The position numbers and the translations under genes were made by a program. This document shows positions 1 to 11,323 of a DNA stretch of 64,000 nucleotides, one piece after another. The DNA comes from Manihot esculenta (taxonomy: Eukaryota > Streptophyta > Magnoliopsida > Malpighiales > Euphorbiaceae): positions 12,312,965-12,376,964 of the forward strand of contig NC_035164.2 in assembly GCF_001659605.2 (NCBI RefSeq), written 5' to 3'. Position 1 is the stretch's first letter. Each line of letters begins with the position of its first letter. The notes under the pieces are model-generated. The model saw nothing but the letters and a program-made list of their open reading frames with translations. It was not told the origin of the DNA and did not search any database.

Positions 1-612
1 TCTGGTTCTAAAACTCCGGGTGGGGGAAGGTTAGATCCCTCTGCCTTGAGTGCAGCAACTTCAGGCAGTAAGAGATGGGGTAAACCCAAGGGTAAGAAGA
101 ATAAGTTCTGGAACAAGGTCAAGTCGAGTCTGGGATTTGGGAGTGGCTCAAGCTCTGGTGCGGATAATGCAGTTTGTGCAAGGTGTGGTAGGCCACACAA
201 GGGAGTATGTCGATTAGGGACTACAGCCTATTTTAGATGTGGTCAGGAGGGGCATATAGCTAGAGATTGTCCAAGAGCGGCCCCGATGGCTCAGTCCCAG
301 CAGACAGCTTCAGGCAGTGTAGCGCAGCCAGCAGCTCCAGCCATGACTCAGGCCAGTGGCAGAGGCAGAGGGAGAGGGGCAGCCTCTTCTTCAGCGGGTT
401 TCAGAGGTGAAGGTCCATCAGCCCCAGCACGGATCTTCACAATGACACAGCAGGAGGCAGACGCATCCAACACCGTGGTGGCAGGTAATCTCGTCATTGG
501 ATGTTCGGATGTATATGCATTGATGGACCCTGGTGCATCTCATTCTTTTATTGCTCCAAGAGCCGTGGGGAGGTTAGGTCTGATGACTTCTGGGTTAGAG
601 TGTCCTCTCTAG
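1..612 (+). pseudogene. T1 gag C-terminus and protease start
   Basis: This is the end of Gag (nucleocapsid) running into the aspartic protease of T1, open from the first base of the window in frame 1. A CCHC zinc knuckle lies near codons 77-92, but its first cysteine is tyrosine here (YFRCGQEGH; T2 has CFRCGQEGH), which should weaken RNA binding. The protease begins with DPGASHSF near codon 177, the active-site form also present in T2. The frame ends at an in-frame TAG (610-612) where T2 has TGG for tryptophan, so this is a point nonsense mutation; the same frame continues past it. A Gly/Arg-rich and Ala/Gln-rich linker separates knuckle and protease. Confidence 0.88.
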
Positions 613-3600
613 GTCAGTGGACCCAAGTGTGATCCATCAGTGGCAGAGTTAGTCTGTCAGTGTAGTCCAGTTTTTGTTGAGGGGAGATGCATGTCCGCCG
701 ACCTTGTGGTTCTAGATTTGACAGACTTTGACGTCATTCTAGGGATGGACTGGTTATCTACCCATGGTGCTACCTTGGACTGCAGGGACAAGGTAGTCAG
801 GTTCAAAGGTCAGGATGGATCAGAGGTTGTCTTCAGAGGAGACAGGAGGGGTACACCTAGAGGTATGATCTCAGCTCTTCAAGCTCGTAGGTTGCTTAGG
901 AGGGGATGTCAGGGGTATTTGGCTCATGTGAGAGCGCTAAATAGTCAGGTTAGAGAGCCCGCCTCGGTGCCAGTGGTTAGAGAGTTCTTAGATGTGTTCC
1001 CAGACGAACTGCCAGGTTTACCACCTGCTAGGGAGATAGAGTTCGAGATAGAACTGATGCCTAGAACCCGACCGATCTCTATCCCTCCCTACAGGATGGC
1101 GCCAGCAGAATTGAAAAAGTTGAAGGAGCAGTTACAGGAGCTGGTAGACAAGGGTTTCATCCGACCGAGTACCTCACCCTGGGGTGCTCCAGTGCTGTTT
1201 GTGAAAAAGAAGGATGGATCTCTTAGACTTTGTATCGACTACAGGCAGTTGAACAAAGTCACTACCAAGAACAAGTACCCATTGCCAAGGATCGACGATC
1301 TATTCGACCAGCTAGCAGGAGCGGGTTGTTTCTCCAAAATAGATCTGAGGTCCGGGTATCATCAGTTGAGGATCAGGGAAGAGGACGTGCCAAAGACAGC
1401 TTTCAGGACCAGATATGGGCATTTTGAGTTCCTTGTGATGCCGTTCGGGTTAACTAACGCCCCTGCAGCATTCATGGACCTCATGAACCGAGTGTTTAGC
1501 CAGTACCTGGATCACTTCGTTATTGTCTTCATAGATGATATCTTAGTGTATTCCAGGAATGCAGAGGAGCATGCCCATCATCTGCGGTTGGTTCTACAGA
1601 CCTTGAGGGAACATGGCTTGTATGCCAAGTTCTCTAAATGTGAGTTCTGGCTGAGGAGCATTTCGTTCTTGGGGCATGTAGTGTCAGAGAATGGGATTGA
1701 GGTAGACCCCAAGAAGACAGAGACTGTGGCTAACTGGCCTAGACCCACATCAGTGACAGAAATTAGAAGTTTCTTGGGTTTGGCGGGTTACTACAGAAGG
1801 TTCGTGCAGGACTTCTCAAAAATAGCAGCTCCTCTAACCAGACTAACCAGGAAGAATCAGAAGTTTCTGTGGACCGACCAGTGCGAGGAGAGTTTTGAAG
1901 AGCTCAAGAAGAGGTTGACTTCAGCACCAGTTTTAGCTCTGCCATCTAGTGGAGAGGACTTTACAGTCTTTTGTGATGCGTCCCGTGTGGGACTGGGTTG
2001 TGTGCTTATGCAGAATGAGAGGGTGATTGCTTATGCTTCTAGGCAGCTAAAGAAGCATGAGCTGAATTACCCCACACATGACCTTGAGATGGCAGCAGTA
2101 ATCTTTGCACTCAAGATGTGGAGGCATTACCTCTATGGGGTAAAATGTGAGATCTTCACAGATCATAACAGCTTGCAGTACATCTTGAGTCAGAGGGATT
2201 TGAACTTGAGACAGAGGAGATGGGTAGAGTTGCTGAGTGACTATGATTGCAAGATCCAGTATCATCCGGGTAAGGCGAATGTCGTGGCAAACGCCCTAAG
2301 CCGGAAGTCACTAGGTAGTCTATCCCACATCACGACAGAGAGGAGACCAGTGGTGAAGGAGTTTTACAAGCTCATTGAGGAAGGTCTACAGTTGGAGTTG
2401 TCTGGTACAGGTGCCTTGGTCGCTCAGATGAAAGTGACACCCGTGTTTCTGGAGCAGGTGGCTCAGAAACAGCATGAGGACCCAGAGTTAGTGAAGATTG
2501 CCAGGACTATTCAGTCAGGCAAGGACAGTGAGTTCAGATTCGACAATACGGGGATCCTCCGCTATGGGAGTCGATTGTGTGTACCAGATGACATAGGGCT
2601 AAAAGGAGACATTATGAGAGAGGCTCATAATGCAAGATACAGCATTCACCCCGGAGCCACCAAGATGTATCAAGATCTGAAGAAAGTTTATTGGTGGCCA
2701 GCTATGAAGAGAGAAGTGGCACAGTTTGTGTCAGCCTGCGAGATATGTCAGAGGGTGAAGCTGGAACATCAGAAGCCGGCTGGAATGCTTAACCCGCTAC
2801 CTATTCCAGAGTGGAAATGGGAGAATATAGCTATGGACTTCGTAGTGGGGTTACCGGTGACGTCCAACAGATTGGACTCCATATGGGTGATTGTGGACAG
2901 ACTCACCAAATCTGCTCACTTCATCCCTGTCAGGAGTGGCTATTATGTGGACAAGTTGGCGCAGGTGTACGTTGATGAGATAGTCAGACTGCATGGGGTT
3001 CTTGTTTCCATCGTGTCAGATAGAGGGCCCCAGTTCACCTCCAGGTTTTGGCGGAGTCTGCAGAATGCCATGGGTACTAGATTGGATTTTAGCACTGCCT
3101 TCCATCCACAGACAGACGGACAGTCAGAGAGGACCATCCAAACCATAGAAGATATGCTGAGAATGTGTGTGCTGGACTTTGGCGGTTCTTGGAGGCAGCA
3201 TCTACCTCTGGTGGAGTTTGCCTACAATAACAGCCATCATGCTAGCATCGGGATGGCTCCATATGAAGCTTTATATGGGAGGAAGTGCAGGTCACCTGTT
3301 TGCTGGGAAGAAGTTGGAGAAAAGGCCTTGGCAGGGCCTGAGCTAGTAGAGATCACCAGCAGGGTGGTACCCTTAATCAGAGAAAGAATCAAGACAGCTG
3401 CAAGCAGACAGAAGAGTTATGCAGACATCCGCAGAAGACTAGTAGAGTTTCAGGAGGGGGATCTGGTACTGCTTAAGGTGTCCCCTATGAAAGGAGTGGT
3501 TCGGTTCGGGAAGAAGGGTAAGCTGGCTCCACGGTACATCGGACCCTTTGAAGTCTTGCAAAAGATTGGGAATGTATCGTACAAGCTGGACTTACCTGCT

Positions 3601-3870
3601 TCTATGGCAAGAATCCACCCGATTTTCCATGTTTCTATGTTGAGAAAGTTCGTGTCAGATCCGGGCAAGGTTCTTAGTGAGCCTGACGTGGAGATCCAAG
3701 AGGATCTCACCTATGTTGAGCAGCCAGTACGGATCCTAGACACCCAGATCAGGAAGCTGAGAAACAAGGAAATCCCGATGGTGAAAGTCCTGTGGAACCA
3801 CCACAATATGGAATAATGCACTTGGGAGACACGGGAGTCCATGCTCCGGCAATATCCCCATCTCTTTTGA
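613..3870 (+). pseudogene. T1 pol: protease-RT-RNase H-integrase-chromodomain
   Basis: It continues the gag frame after the 610-612 stop. RT carries FIDD near 1531-1542, RNase H starts at FCDAS (about 1970), integrase has its HHCC zinc domain around 2647-2760 and the D, D, E core (MDFVVG about 2833, SDRGPQF about 3016, GQSERT about 3120), and a C-terminal chromodomain starts near 3690. Compared with T2 there are damaging differences. The RNase H motif ADALSR reads ANALSR (about 2290). A TAA at 3814-3816 replaces a glutamate codon and cuts off the last 18 codons of the chromodomain, which remain readable to TGA at 3868-3870. Dead copy of a once complete gene. Confidence 0.9.
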
Positions 3871-3955
3871 GGTTAGCCTCTATGTGTTTTATGAATAGGT
3901 TGTGTTGTTTGCTATGCATGTGCTAGTTGAGGAACATTCGGGGACGAATGTTCTT

Positions 3956-3965
3956 AAGGGGGGGA
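3956..3965 (+). other. T1 polypurine tract
   Basis: The purine run AAGGGGGGGA stands three bases before the 3' LTR. This is the expected primer site for plus-strand DNA synthesis, and the same run is seen in reverse orientation next to the T2 LTR (34461-34470). Confidence 0.85.
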
Positions 3966-4144
3966 CAATGTAATACCCGGCTAGACTCCGGTATCGGAAT
4001 TCCTACCGTCCGGTGGAATCTCGAATGTCGGAGACCTCTAGAAGGGTAGAATCATGTTTTCATGAAATGTTTTCATGTTTTTAATGGTTTTGAGTATGAA
4101 ATTGAATGAGTTTTTGCATGAAAAGTCCTTGGAGGAAAACCCAG

Positions 4145-5050
4145 GTTCGGCCGCCGAAAGTCAAGTTCGGCCGCCGAACATGCATGCGTTTTGGAGGCAC
4201 GTTAGGCCCCCGAAAGCATGATTTAGGGAAGTCCAGGTTCGGCCGCCGAACCTCATGTTCGGCCGCCGAACATTGCATGGATGCGGAGGCATTTTCGGCC
4301 CCCGAACGTGGCCTGGCCAGCCACCTATAAATGGGGCACTTAGCCGAAATGGACGAGCTTTCTCCCATTTTCGGCCACAGCAAGCTTCCGACTTTCCCTT
4401 TGCAACTCTAGTGTTCTTCCTCCAAATCTCTTCCATTTTTCTTGAGTTTTAAACTCACATTGCAAGTTTTGAGCGTTTAAAGCAAGTTTTGGAGCTTTGG
4501 GAACTCAGGAGCTCATTTTCTTGGATCTCCAAGTTTAGGTCGTCTCCCTCTCGATCTTCAAGAGGTAAGAGCCGATCTTAAGCTCCTTATGTGTTTTAAA
4601 TAAGTTTTATGCAAGATCTATGGGTAGAAATGCATGTTAGGTTATATGTTGAGTTTATGGGTTATATTGATGATTTGAGCAATGTATGTTGATTTTTGTG
4701 TGTTTGAAGTGTTGTAGTTGGGGTATATGATAGTTTGAGACCCCTAGGTGTAATGTATGTGTAGTATGCATGTTGTAGAACAAGATTATGCATGATTGGA
4801 GGTTTTGGGAGGCAAAGGGTTCGTTTGAACCAAGTTTCTGCCCTTCTGGCAGAAACCAGGTTCGGCCGCCGAAGGGAGTTTCGGCCGCCGAACCCCCTTT
4901 GTAGAGGCAGCATTCAGCTGCCGAAGTTGCCCCCGAAAAGAGACTTTCGTCTCTGTCTGGGACTTTCGGCCGCCGAAGGTGCCGCCGAAAGTGCCTGACT
5001 TTCGGATCTGTCTAGGACTTTCGGCCGCCGAAGGTGCCGCCGAAAGTGCC
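4145..5050. repeat. Array of TTCGGCCGCCGAA near-palindromes in T1 LTR
   Basis: At least seven perfect copies of TTCGGCCGCCGAA plus variants (TTCGGCCCCCGAA, TTCAGCTGCCGAA, GTGCCGCCGAAAG) occur in two clusters. Each copy folds on itself with TTCGG/CCGAA arms and contains GCCGCC, the core bound by plant ERF factors in known GCC boxes. Equivalent arrays occur in the T2, T3 and T4 LTRs. The function is not known. Confidence 0.85.
4326..4332 (+). promoter_or_regulatory. TATA box of T1 LTR
   Basis: TATAAAT lies about 360 bp inside the LTR, just after the first GCCGCC-rich cluster. The same box (reverse strand) is present in the T2 LTRs at equivalent places. Confidence 0.6.
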
Positions 5051-6243
5051 CTGTTCAGCCATTTCATGCATATCTCGATGTGATATTTTTAGGATGTTTT
5101 AGGGGGTTTTTGGGGAGTATATTAGAGTTGTAATTACGTATGTTTGGTCCCTCATTTGAGTCCACCTGTGTAGGTTCGGACCCGAGGAACCGAGGACCCC
5201 AGCAGTGAGTTCAGCTGCTTCGGTGTTGTCAGAGTCAGCCAGAGGTGAGTGGAACTAAAACTTAATCTTTTAAATTAAATGCTTTATCATGTTTCATGCA
5301 TCATGATTATGCAATAGGATGATTGCATTAGTTTTCACGAATATGCCGCATTGCATAATTTATTGTTGTTGTGGGTGAATGTCGGATGACCCAGTTAGTC
5401 CATGACAGGAAGACCAGGCCCCATGCTACAGGCCTGGCATAGAGTAAGAAAGACCAGGCCCCAGTCTACAGGCCTGGCACAGAGTAAAGAAAGACCAGGA
5501 TCCCATCCTATGGTCTAGCACAGTTATGGGACTTGAAGACCAGGAGCCAGAGGAGGCCCTGGGAAAATGGTAAGTAATGTATGTTCTTACAGGAAAGACC
5601 AGGACCCCATTCTACAGGCCTGGCACAGAGTTAACTTGGACTAATTGGTGACAAGTTCACCCAACCCTTATGTGAATTGTTTGTGTTATGATGCATTTCA
5701 TAGAGCATAGTGTTAATGTGTTTTAATAGCTCTACTCACTGGGCTTTTAGCTCACCCCTCTCCCTTTACCCCCAGGCTTGCAGGTACAGGATATAGCAGG
5801 AGTCCGGATAGAGTACAGAAGTCATGTTTATGTAATAGCTAGCAATGGACATGATCAAATTGTAATGTAAAAGTACAGTATAGTTCTGTAATGAGTTTTA
5901 TGGATGTTAGTGTGTGCTTGACCATAGATTGTTGTATCCCTTTTTTTACATGATCTTAGAGATTTATATGATGTTTATGTATACCAACTCAACAGATGTT
6001 ATGTTGCCCATTGGGGGCACAGATGAGATCCCACAGAGGGATCAATGTTATGTTAACGTTATGCACAGGTTGAGTTTGGTTGGTGTTCATAGAAGGAAAA
6101 GTTTTAATTTTTATGCATGTTGTTGATCATGTATGGGATTATACAGGTTTACAGGTTATATGTCAGGCTTGCTACGGGTCCCGGCGGCCTTAAGCCGATC
6201 TGGATCCTAGCGCCGGTAGCGGTCCGATTTCCGGGTCGTTACA

Positions 6244-6600
6244 GGTGAGAAGCGTCTTCCATCTTCATAACTAATTTATTGAATCAAACAAAGGAACCTA
6301 AGTATCAATGATCAATCCCAACAACTAAAATGGATCCAATTCTTCAACTAGAGCTTTTCTCATAATTGAATCTCTTTATTTTTATTATTCGCTTACTTTA
6401 TTGCTTTAATCATTAGTTTAATTGAATAAATCTCAAAACCCCCCCTTTTTAATTTGCTTTTAGTTTAATTTACTTTCAGTTTGTTTTCTTGGTTTTGATA
6501 AGGAAGATAGGTAAGTATCAATTCCCTGTGGATTCGATCATTTCACCACTATCTGCAGTTGTAATATTGTTGATAACTAAAAAGGTTATTTTTGACTGAC
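6244..6600 (+). repeat. A1: remnant of Athila 5' LTR, 3' end
   Basis: It matches 29692-30040 (GAGAAGCGTCTTCCA, then the ATTTATTGAATCAA block) with scattered substitutions, so it is the last part of an Athila LTR. T1 interrupts its left side. Homology to A2 stops at about 6590-6605; the primer-binding site, gag and protease expected next are missing and RT-side sequence follows directly. No gene. Confidence 0.75.
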
Positions 6601-7457
6601 TTAGTTAAGATGATTTACTAAACGCTGACTTATGTAGGGACACTAGCCAGGAGAACATAGAGGATAAGAAAAGCTTTAATGAAACAGAAGTGAGGGAGAC
6701 AGCATACTGCACAGGCTCGACCAGAGGCGATTTACCCGAATCGCCAGAACCGAAAGATTCCAATTTGCACAAATCGATAGTATAGGAAAATTTTGATTTG
6801 CCCAAATCACCAAAGCAGACAGAAATTGATGTGGCCAAATCAATGGACAAACAACAACCTTCAGTACAGACAACCTCAGCACTAGAACTGAAACCTCTAC
6901 CTGGACACCTAAAATACGTATACTTGGGGACAGAAAAGACACTACCAGTCATAGTGTCAAATCAACTAAGCCAACATGAAGAAAAAAGCCTCTTACAAGT
7001 ATTGAAAAAATACAAAAAAGCCATAGGTTGGACCATAGAGGACATAAAAGGCATCTCACCATCAACATGTATGCACTGAATACTCATGAAAGAGGATTGC
7101 AAACCTGTCTGTGATGCTCAAAGGAGGTTGAACCCTCCTATGATGGAGGTTGTGAAGAAAGAGATAGTAAAGCTCCTAGACACTAGGGTCATCTACCCAC
7201 TCTCTGACAGCAAATGGTTAAGCCCTATCCATTTAGTTCCTAAAAAGACTAGGATCACCATTGTTCCAAATTCCGAAGGTGAACTAGTGCCCACTCGTGT
7301 GCAAAATGGGTGGAGAGTATGCATGAACTATAAAAAGCTTAATGCAGCAATAAGGAAAGACCACTTTCCCTTGCCTTTCATTGATTAGATGCTTGAAAGA
7401 CTTGCAGGTAAATCACACTATTGCTGTTTGGATGAATATTTGGGATTCTACCAAATC
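6600..7457 (+). pseudogene. A1 Athila RT fragment, 5' part
   Basis: The frame from about 6798 encodes the lead-in to an Athila-type RT (KPLPGHLKYVYLG, then AIGWTIEDIKGISPS), and the next open stretch, about 7086-7388, encodes RRLNPPMMEVVKKE and the VPKK and NGWRVCMNYKKLN region. It closely resembles the A3 RT on the minus strand at 42320-42965. In-frame stops occur at 7077-7079 and 7386-7388. At 7457 the RT is cut at FYQI by element X; the next bases of the gene are found at 27763. The poorly conserved 6600-6797 stretch is degenerate coding sequence. Non-functional. Confidence 0.82.
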
Positions 7458-8181
7458 TGATGCGGAACCCCAGCCTATTAGAGACTGAAACGACACATAC
7501 CCTAGTAAAAAGAACTTAATTCAGAAAATAATTCCCCAATCTAAAGCACCCTTAATTAACATGCAATTAAGAACACTTATAATGGATTGATTTCAAGAGC
7601 AGCAAGAATAAGAAACATACAAGTTAGTATCAAACCTTATTCGTGATGCAATGTCAAGAACCAAGATCTCTCTTAAGCTCTCAAAGAAGAATCGCATAAA
7701 GCAATTGTATTGAATAATTGATAATCTGTCTACAATAGAAAAATGGATGCTTTATATAGCCTAAATTAAGACCCATGATCTTTGCCACCTCCCACTACTT
7801 TACATGGACCCATGATCTTTGCCACTACCCACAACTATGCATGGACCCATGATCTATGCCACTATCCACTACTAGGTAACCACCCACTACTGTTTAACTA
7901 CCCACTACCAAATAACTACCCACTACTGGTTAACTACCAACTACTAAATGACTACCCACTATAAATACAGAATTTGAATTGTCAATAAGGACACATTTGG
8001 CCTAATTGACTTGGAATGGCCAGATTGTTCTTCAACTTCAAAATGAACTTGCAAAGCTTCAACATATTCCTTCATGAATCCTTGAAGTGCTTCCTTCAAC
8101 CTCTTGGATCTCAGCCTTGTAATTGGTCCTTGAGGCAATGCTAGCTCATCATTTTTGGTGTTGTTGGTCGTGCTTACATCA
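7458..8181 (-). repeat. X 3' LTR (724 bp)
   Basis: On the minus strand it starts TGATGTAAGCACG and ends CCGCATCA. It contains a TATA box (reverse of 7751-7758) and, at 7790-7960, a run of imperfect 10-25 bp repeats built on CCCACTAC and ACCCATGATCT. The C-terminus of the X polyprotein is encoded within it, from 8181 down to 7959. Confidence 0.95.
7751..7758 (-). promoter_or_regulatory. TATA box of X LTR
   Basis: The minus strand reads TATATAAA; the matching copy in the other LTR is at 27327-27334. Confidence 0.6.
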
Positions 8182-8194
8182 TCCCCTCCCTCTT
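8182..8194 (-). other. X polypurine tract
   Basis: The minus strand reads AAGAGGGAGGGGA directly before the 3' LTR start TGATGT, the plus-strand primer site. It lies within the coding frame (PFQEGGDD). Confidence 0.8.
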
Positions 8195-11100
8195 GAAAAG
8201 GATTCGTCCTCGAATCTGTACCAAAATCAAAAGGAGACAAATCAGAAACATTAAAGGTAGCACTTACACCAAACTCACCTGGCAGATCAATTATGTATGC
8301 ATTGTCATTGATCCGTTTCAGCACTTGATATGGTCCATCCCCTCGTGCATCGAGTTTTGATTTCCTTTGAGTTGGAAACCTTTCCTTTCGCATATGGATC
8401 CAAACCCAATCACCTGGTTTGAATACAACTTTCTTGCGACCCTTATTGGCCTGTTTCTCATATATGCTGTTACGCTTCTCAATATGCTCACGCGCTTTCA
8501 CGTGTATTGATTTAACCATTTCAGCCTTCGCTTTTCCATCTAAATTAGACAACTCGTTCAAAGGTAAAGGCATTAAATCTAGTACAGTTAATGGATTAAA
8601 ACCATACACAACCTCAAAAGGTGAATAACCAGTAGAAGAATGGACTGCTCGATTATAAGCAAATTCAACATATGGCAAACATTCTTCCCAAGTTTTCAAG
8701 TTCCTACCCACAATAGCACGAAGCATAGTTCCTAAAGTCCTATTAACAACTTCAGTTTGGCCATCTGTTTGTGGATGACAAGTAGTAGAAAATAAAAGTT
8801 TAGTACCCAATTTCCCCCACAAAACACGCCAGAAATGACTAAGGAACTTAGAATCTCTATCAGAAACAATAGTCCTAGGTATACCATGCAAACGGACTAC
8901 TTCCCTGAAAAACAAATCAGCTATGTTCGTTGCATCATCAGTTTTATGACATGGAATAAAATGTGCCATCTTGCTAAAGCGATCTACAACAACAAACACT
9001 GAATCTCTACCTCTTTTTGTCCTAGGTAAACCTATCACAAAATCCATAGATATATCAGTCCAAGGTTCAGTAGGTACAGGCAAAGGGGTATACAACCCAT
9101 GTGGCAAGGACTTAGATTTAGCCTGTTTACATGCAAAGCATTGAGCACAAATTTTCTCTACATATTTTCGCATGTTAGGCCAATAAAAGTGTTCATTCAA
9201 CATGTCTAAAGTCTTTTGCACACCAAAATGTCCCATTAATCCTCCTGAATGTGATTCTCTAACAAGCAACTCACGCACTGAACAATTAGGTATGCATATT
9301 TGTTTCCCCCTAAAAAGAAACCCATCATGCAAATAAAACGTTTTAAATGCCCCATGTTCACATGCCTTAAATACATCAGAAAAATCAGTATCATTCTCAT
9401 ACATATCTTTCAAATGCTCAAATCCTAACAACTTAGAACTAAGCATGGAAGTCAATGCATAACGTCTAGATAATGCATCGGCAATCACATTCTCTTTACC
9501 TTGCTTGTATTTAATCACATAAGGAAAGATTTCGAGATATTCAACCCACTTACCATGCCGCTTGTTCAACTTCCCTTGTCCCTTCAAGTGTTTGAGAGAC
9601 TGATGGTCGGTATGAATCACAAACTCATTAGGCAGCAAGTAGTGTTCCCAAACTTCAAGAGCCCTAATCAGTGCATAGAACTCTTTGTCATAGGTGGAAT
9701 AGTTCAATTGTGCGCCACCTAACTTCTCACTAAAATATGCTATGGGTCAGCCTTCCTGCATAAGAACAGCACCAATACCAATCCCAGAAGCATCACATTC
9801 AATTTCAAAGGTTTTAGAAAAATCAGGTAACCTTAAAACAGGAGTGGTAGTAAGTTTTTCTTTCAATGTGTTAAATGCAAGTTCCTGTTCTTTACCCCAC
9901 TTAAACCCAACAGCCTTTTTAATAATCTCATTTAGAGGTGCAGCAATAGTGCTGAAATCTCTAACAAACCTCCTATAGAAGCTTGCCAATCCATGAAAGG
10001 ATCTCACCTCATTAGCATTCTTAGGTGTAGGCCATTCTTGGATAGCCTTAACCTTTTCAGTATCTACCTCAACTCCACGTGAACTAATAATAAATCCTAG
10101 GAATATGACACTACCAGTACAAAATGTGCATTTCTTAAGATTAGCATACAGTTCATGTTCACGCAACTTCTGTAAAATAAGTTCAACATGCCTAATGTGG
10201 TCATCCATGTTTCGGCTATAAATCAATATATCATCAAAATACACAACCACAAACTTACCTAGGTAATCACGCAAAACATGGTTCATCAATCTCATAAATG
10301 TGCTAGGTGCATTAGTTAAGCCAAAAGGCATGACTAACCATTCATATAAACCATATTTTGTCTTAAAGGCAGTTTTCCACTCATCACCTAACTTCATCCT
10401 AATTTGATGATAACCGCTTTTCAAATCAATTTTTGTAAAGAAAACAGCACCACATAATTCTTCAAGCATATCATCTAATCTAGGAATAGGATGGCGATAC
10501 TTTACAGTGATTTTGTTGATCGCACGACAATCAACACACATGCGCATTGTTCCATCTTTCTTTGGAACCAACAAAACAGGTACTGCGCATGGACTAAGGC
10601 TCTCCCTGATATGTCCCTTGGCTAGCAACTCATCAACTTGCTTTTGCAATTCCTTCGTCTCCTTAGGATTGCTACGGTAAGCTGGACGGTTTGGAATCTG
10701 AGCTCCAGGAACAAAATCGATTTGATGTTCTATTCCCCTAATGGGTGGCAACCCAGATGGCACCTCCTCAGGAAATACATCCGCAAACTCCTGCAATAAC
10801 TTAGAAAAAGAACTAGGCAATTCAATAGTAGGGTTAGTCTCAATCATAAAATTGGAACTAAAACGCAATATAATCAAAGCTCTCTTCCCTAAGTATGCTT
10901 TCTTCAGCTCTCTCTCTTTACAATAAAAGGAAGACTTGCTGAATTCTTCACTCTTCTCACTCAGCTCTCCTTTTACCTCCACACTCACTAACGTTTTCTC
11001 TCCTGCACATCTCTCATTTTTATCCTTTCCCGTGCAGTCACTCTCCTTTGGGCCATTCGAAACTTTCATTTTACTACTGGCCTCTTTTCCCTCATTCTTT

Positions 11101-11318
11101 TTACTTGTCTCACCTCCCTTACCCAATTTAGCAGATTGTTGTAATTTCACTTGATCTGCATATACATCTTTAGGAGATAATGGTACAAGTATATGTTTTA
11201 CACCGAGGAACGTAAAAGAAAACCTATTACTATACCCATCATGAATGACACGCCTATCAAATTGCCATGGTCTACCTAACAAAATGTGTCCAGCCTGCAT
11301 GGGTACAATATCACAAGT

Positions 11319-11323
11319 AACCT
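11319..11323. repeat. Target duplication AACCT (left)
   Basis: AACCT here and at 24630-24634 brackets the whole Y-Z composite. Removing 11324-24634 rejoins the X codons (…DEV then [10 protein letters not shown]…) in frame. Confidence 0.9.

Larger units (their letters stand above)
1..6243 (+). mobile_element. T1: Tekay/Del-type Ty3/gypsy element, 3' part
   Basis: The order gag zinc knuckle, protease, RT, RNase H, integrase, chromodomain, polypurine tract, 3' LTR identifies a chromodomain-bearing Ty3/gypsy element of the Tekay/Del type. The 5' LTR and most of gag lie left of the window. The right edge is exact: the LTR ends GTTACA at 6243 and is followed by an Athila LTR sequence that recurs uninterrupted near 29690, so T1 sits inside Athila remnant A1. 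It belongs to the same family as T2 (32194-42047), with proteins almost identical by eye, but carries several inactivating changes. Confidence 0.93.
3969..6243 (+). repeat. T1 3' LTR (2275 bp)
   Basis: It begins TGTAATACCCGG and ends GGGTCGTTACA, the same termini as both T2 LTRs (reverse orientation). A TATA box (TATAAAT, 4326-4332) marks the likely promoter. Two clusters of the near-palindrome TTCGGCCGCCGAA lie at about 4145-4310 and 4860-5050, on either side of the promoter. A set of imperfect direct repeats built on GACCAGGCCCC and ACAGGCCTGGCAC lies at about 5409-5640. No real gene is present; short open frames here are by-products of the repeats. Confidence 0.93.
7959..11323 (-). pseudogene. 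X pol: protease-RT-RNase H-integrase
   Basis: Minus-strand frame running from the protease tail ([11 protein letters not shown], about 11280) through RT ([12 protein letters not shown], about 10220), RNase H ([10 protein letters not shown], about 9790; TDHQSLKHL, about 9620) and integrase ([11 protein letters not shown] zinc domain, about 9240; [25 protein letters not shown]) to a C-terminal tail beyond the FNVSDLSPF motif that lies in the LTR. The only break seen by eye between RT and RNase H is one in-frame TGA at about 9737, where homologues have arginine or lysine in MQE-x-x-PIAY (CGA to TGA). The 5' edge at 11323 is the Y-Z insertion point, inside a valine codon; gag continues at 24630. 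Confidence 0.9.

Noticed and set aside
4145..5050. Regular short repeats considered as a CRISPR array.
   Set aside because: Spacing is irregular, units are palindromic fragments within LTRs, there are no cas genes and the context is a plant genome.
7790..7964. 60-codon repetitive open frame in the X LTR (PLLFNYPLPNNYPLL-like), present in both LTRs.
   Set aside because: Product of CCCACTAC repeats in the LTR; it overlaps the true coding tail on the other strand.
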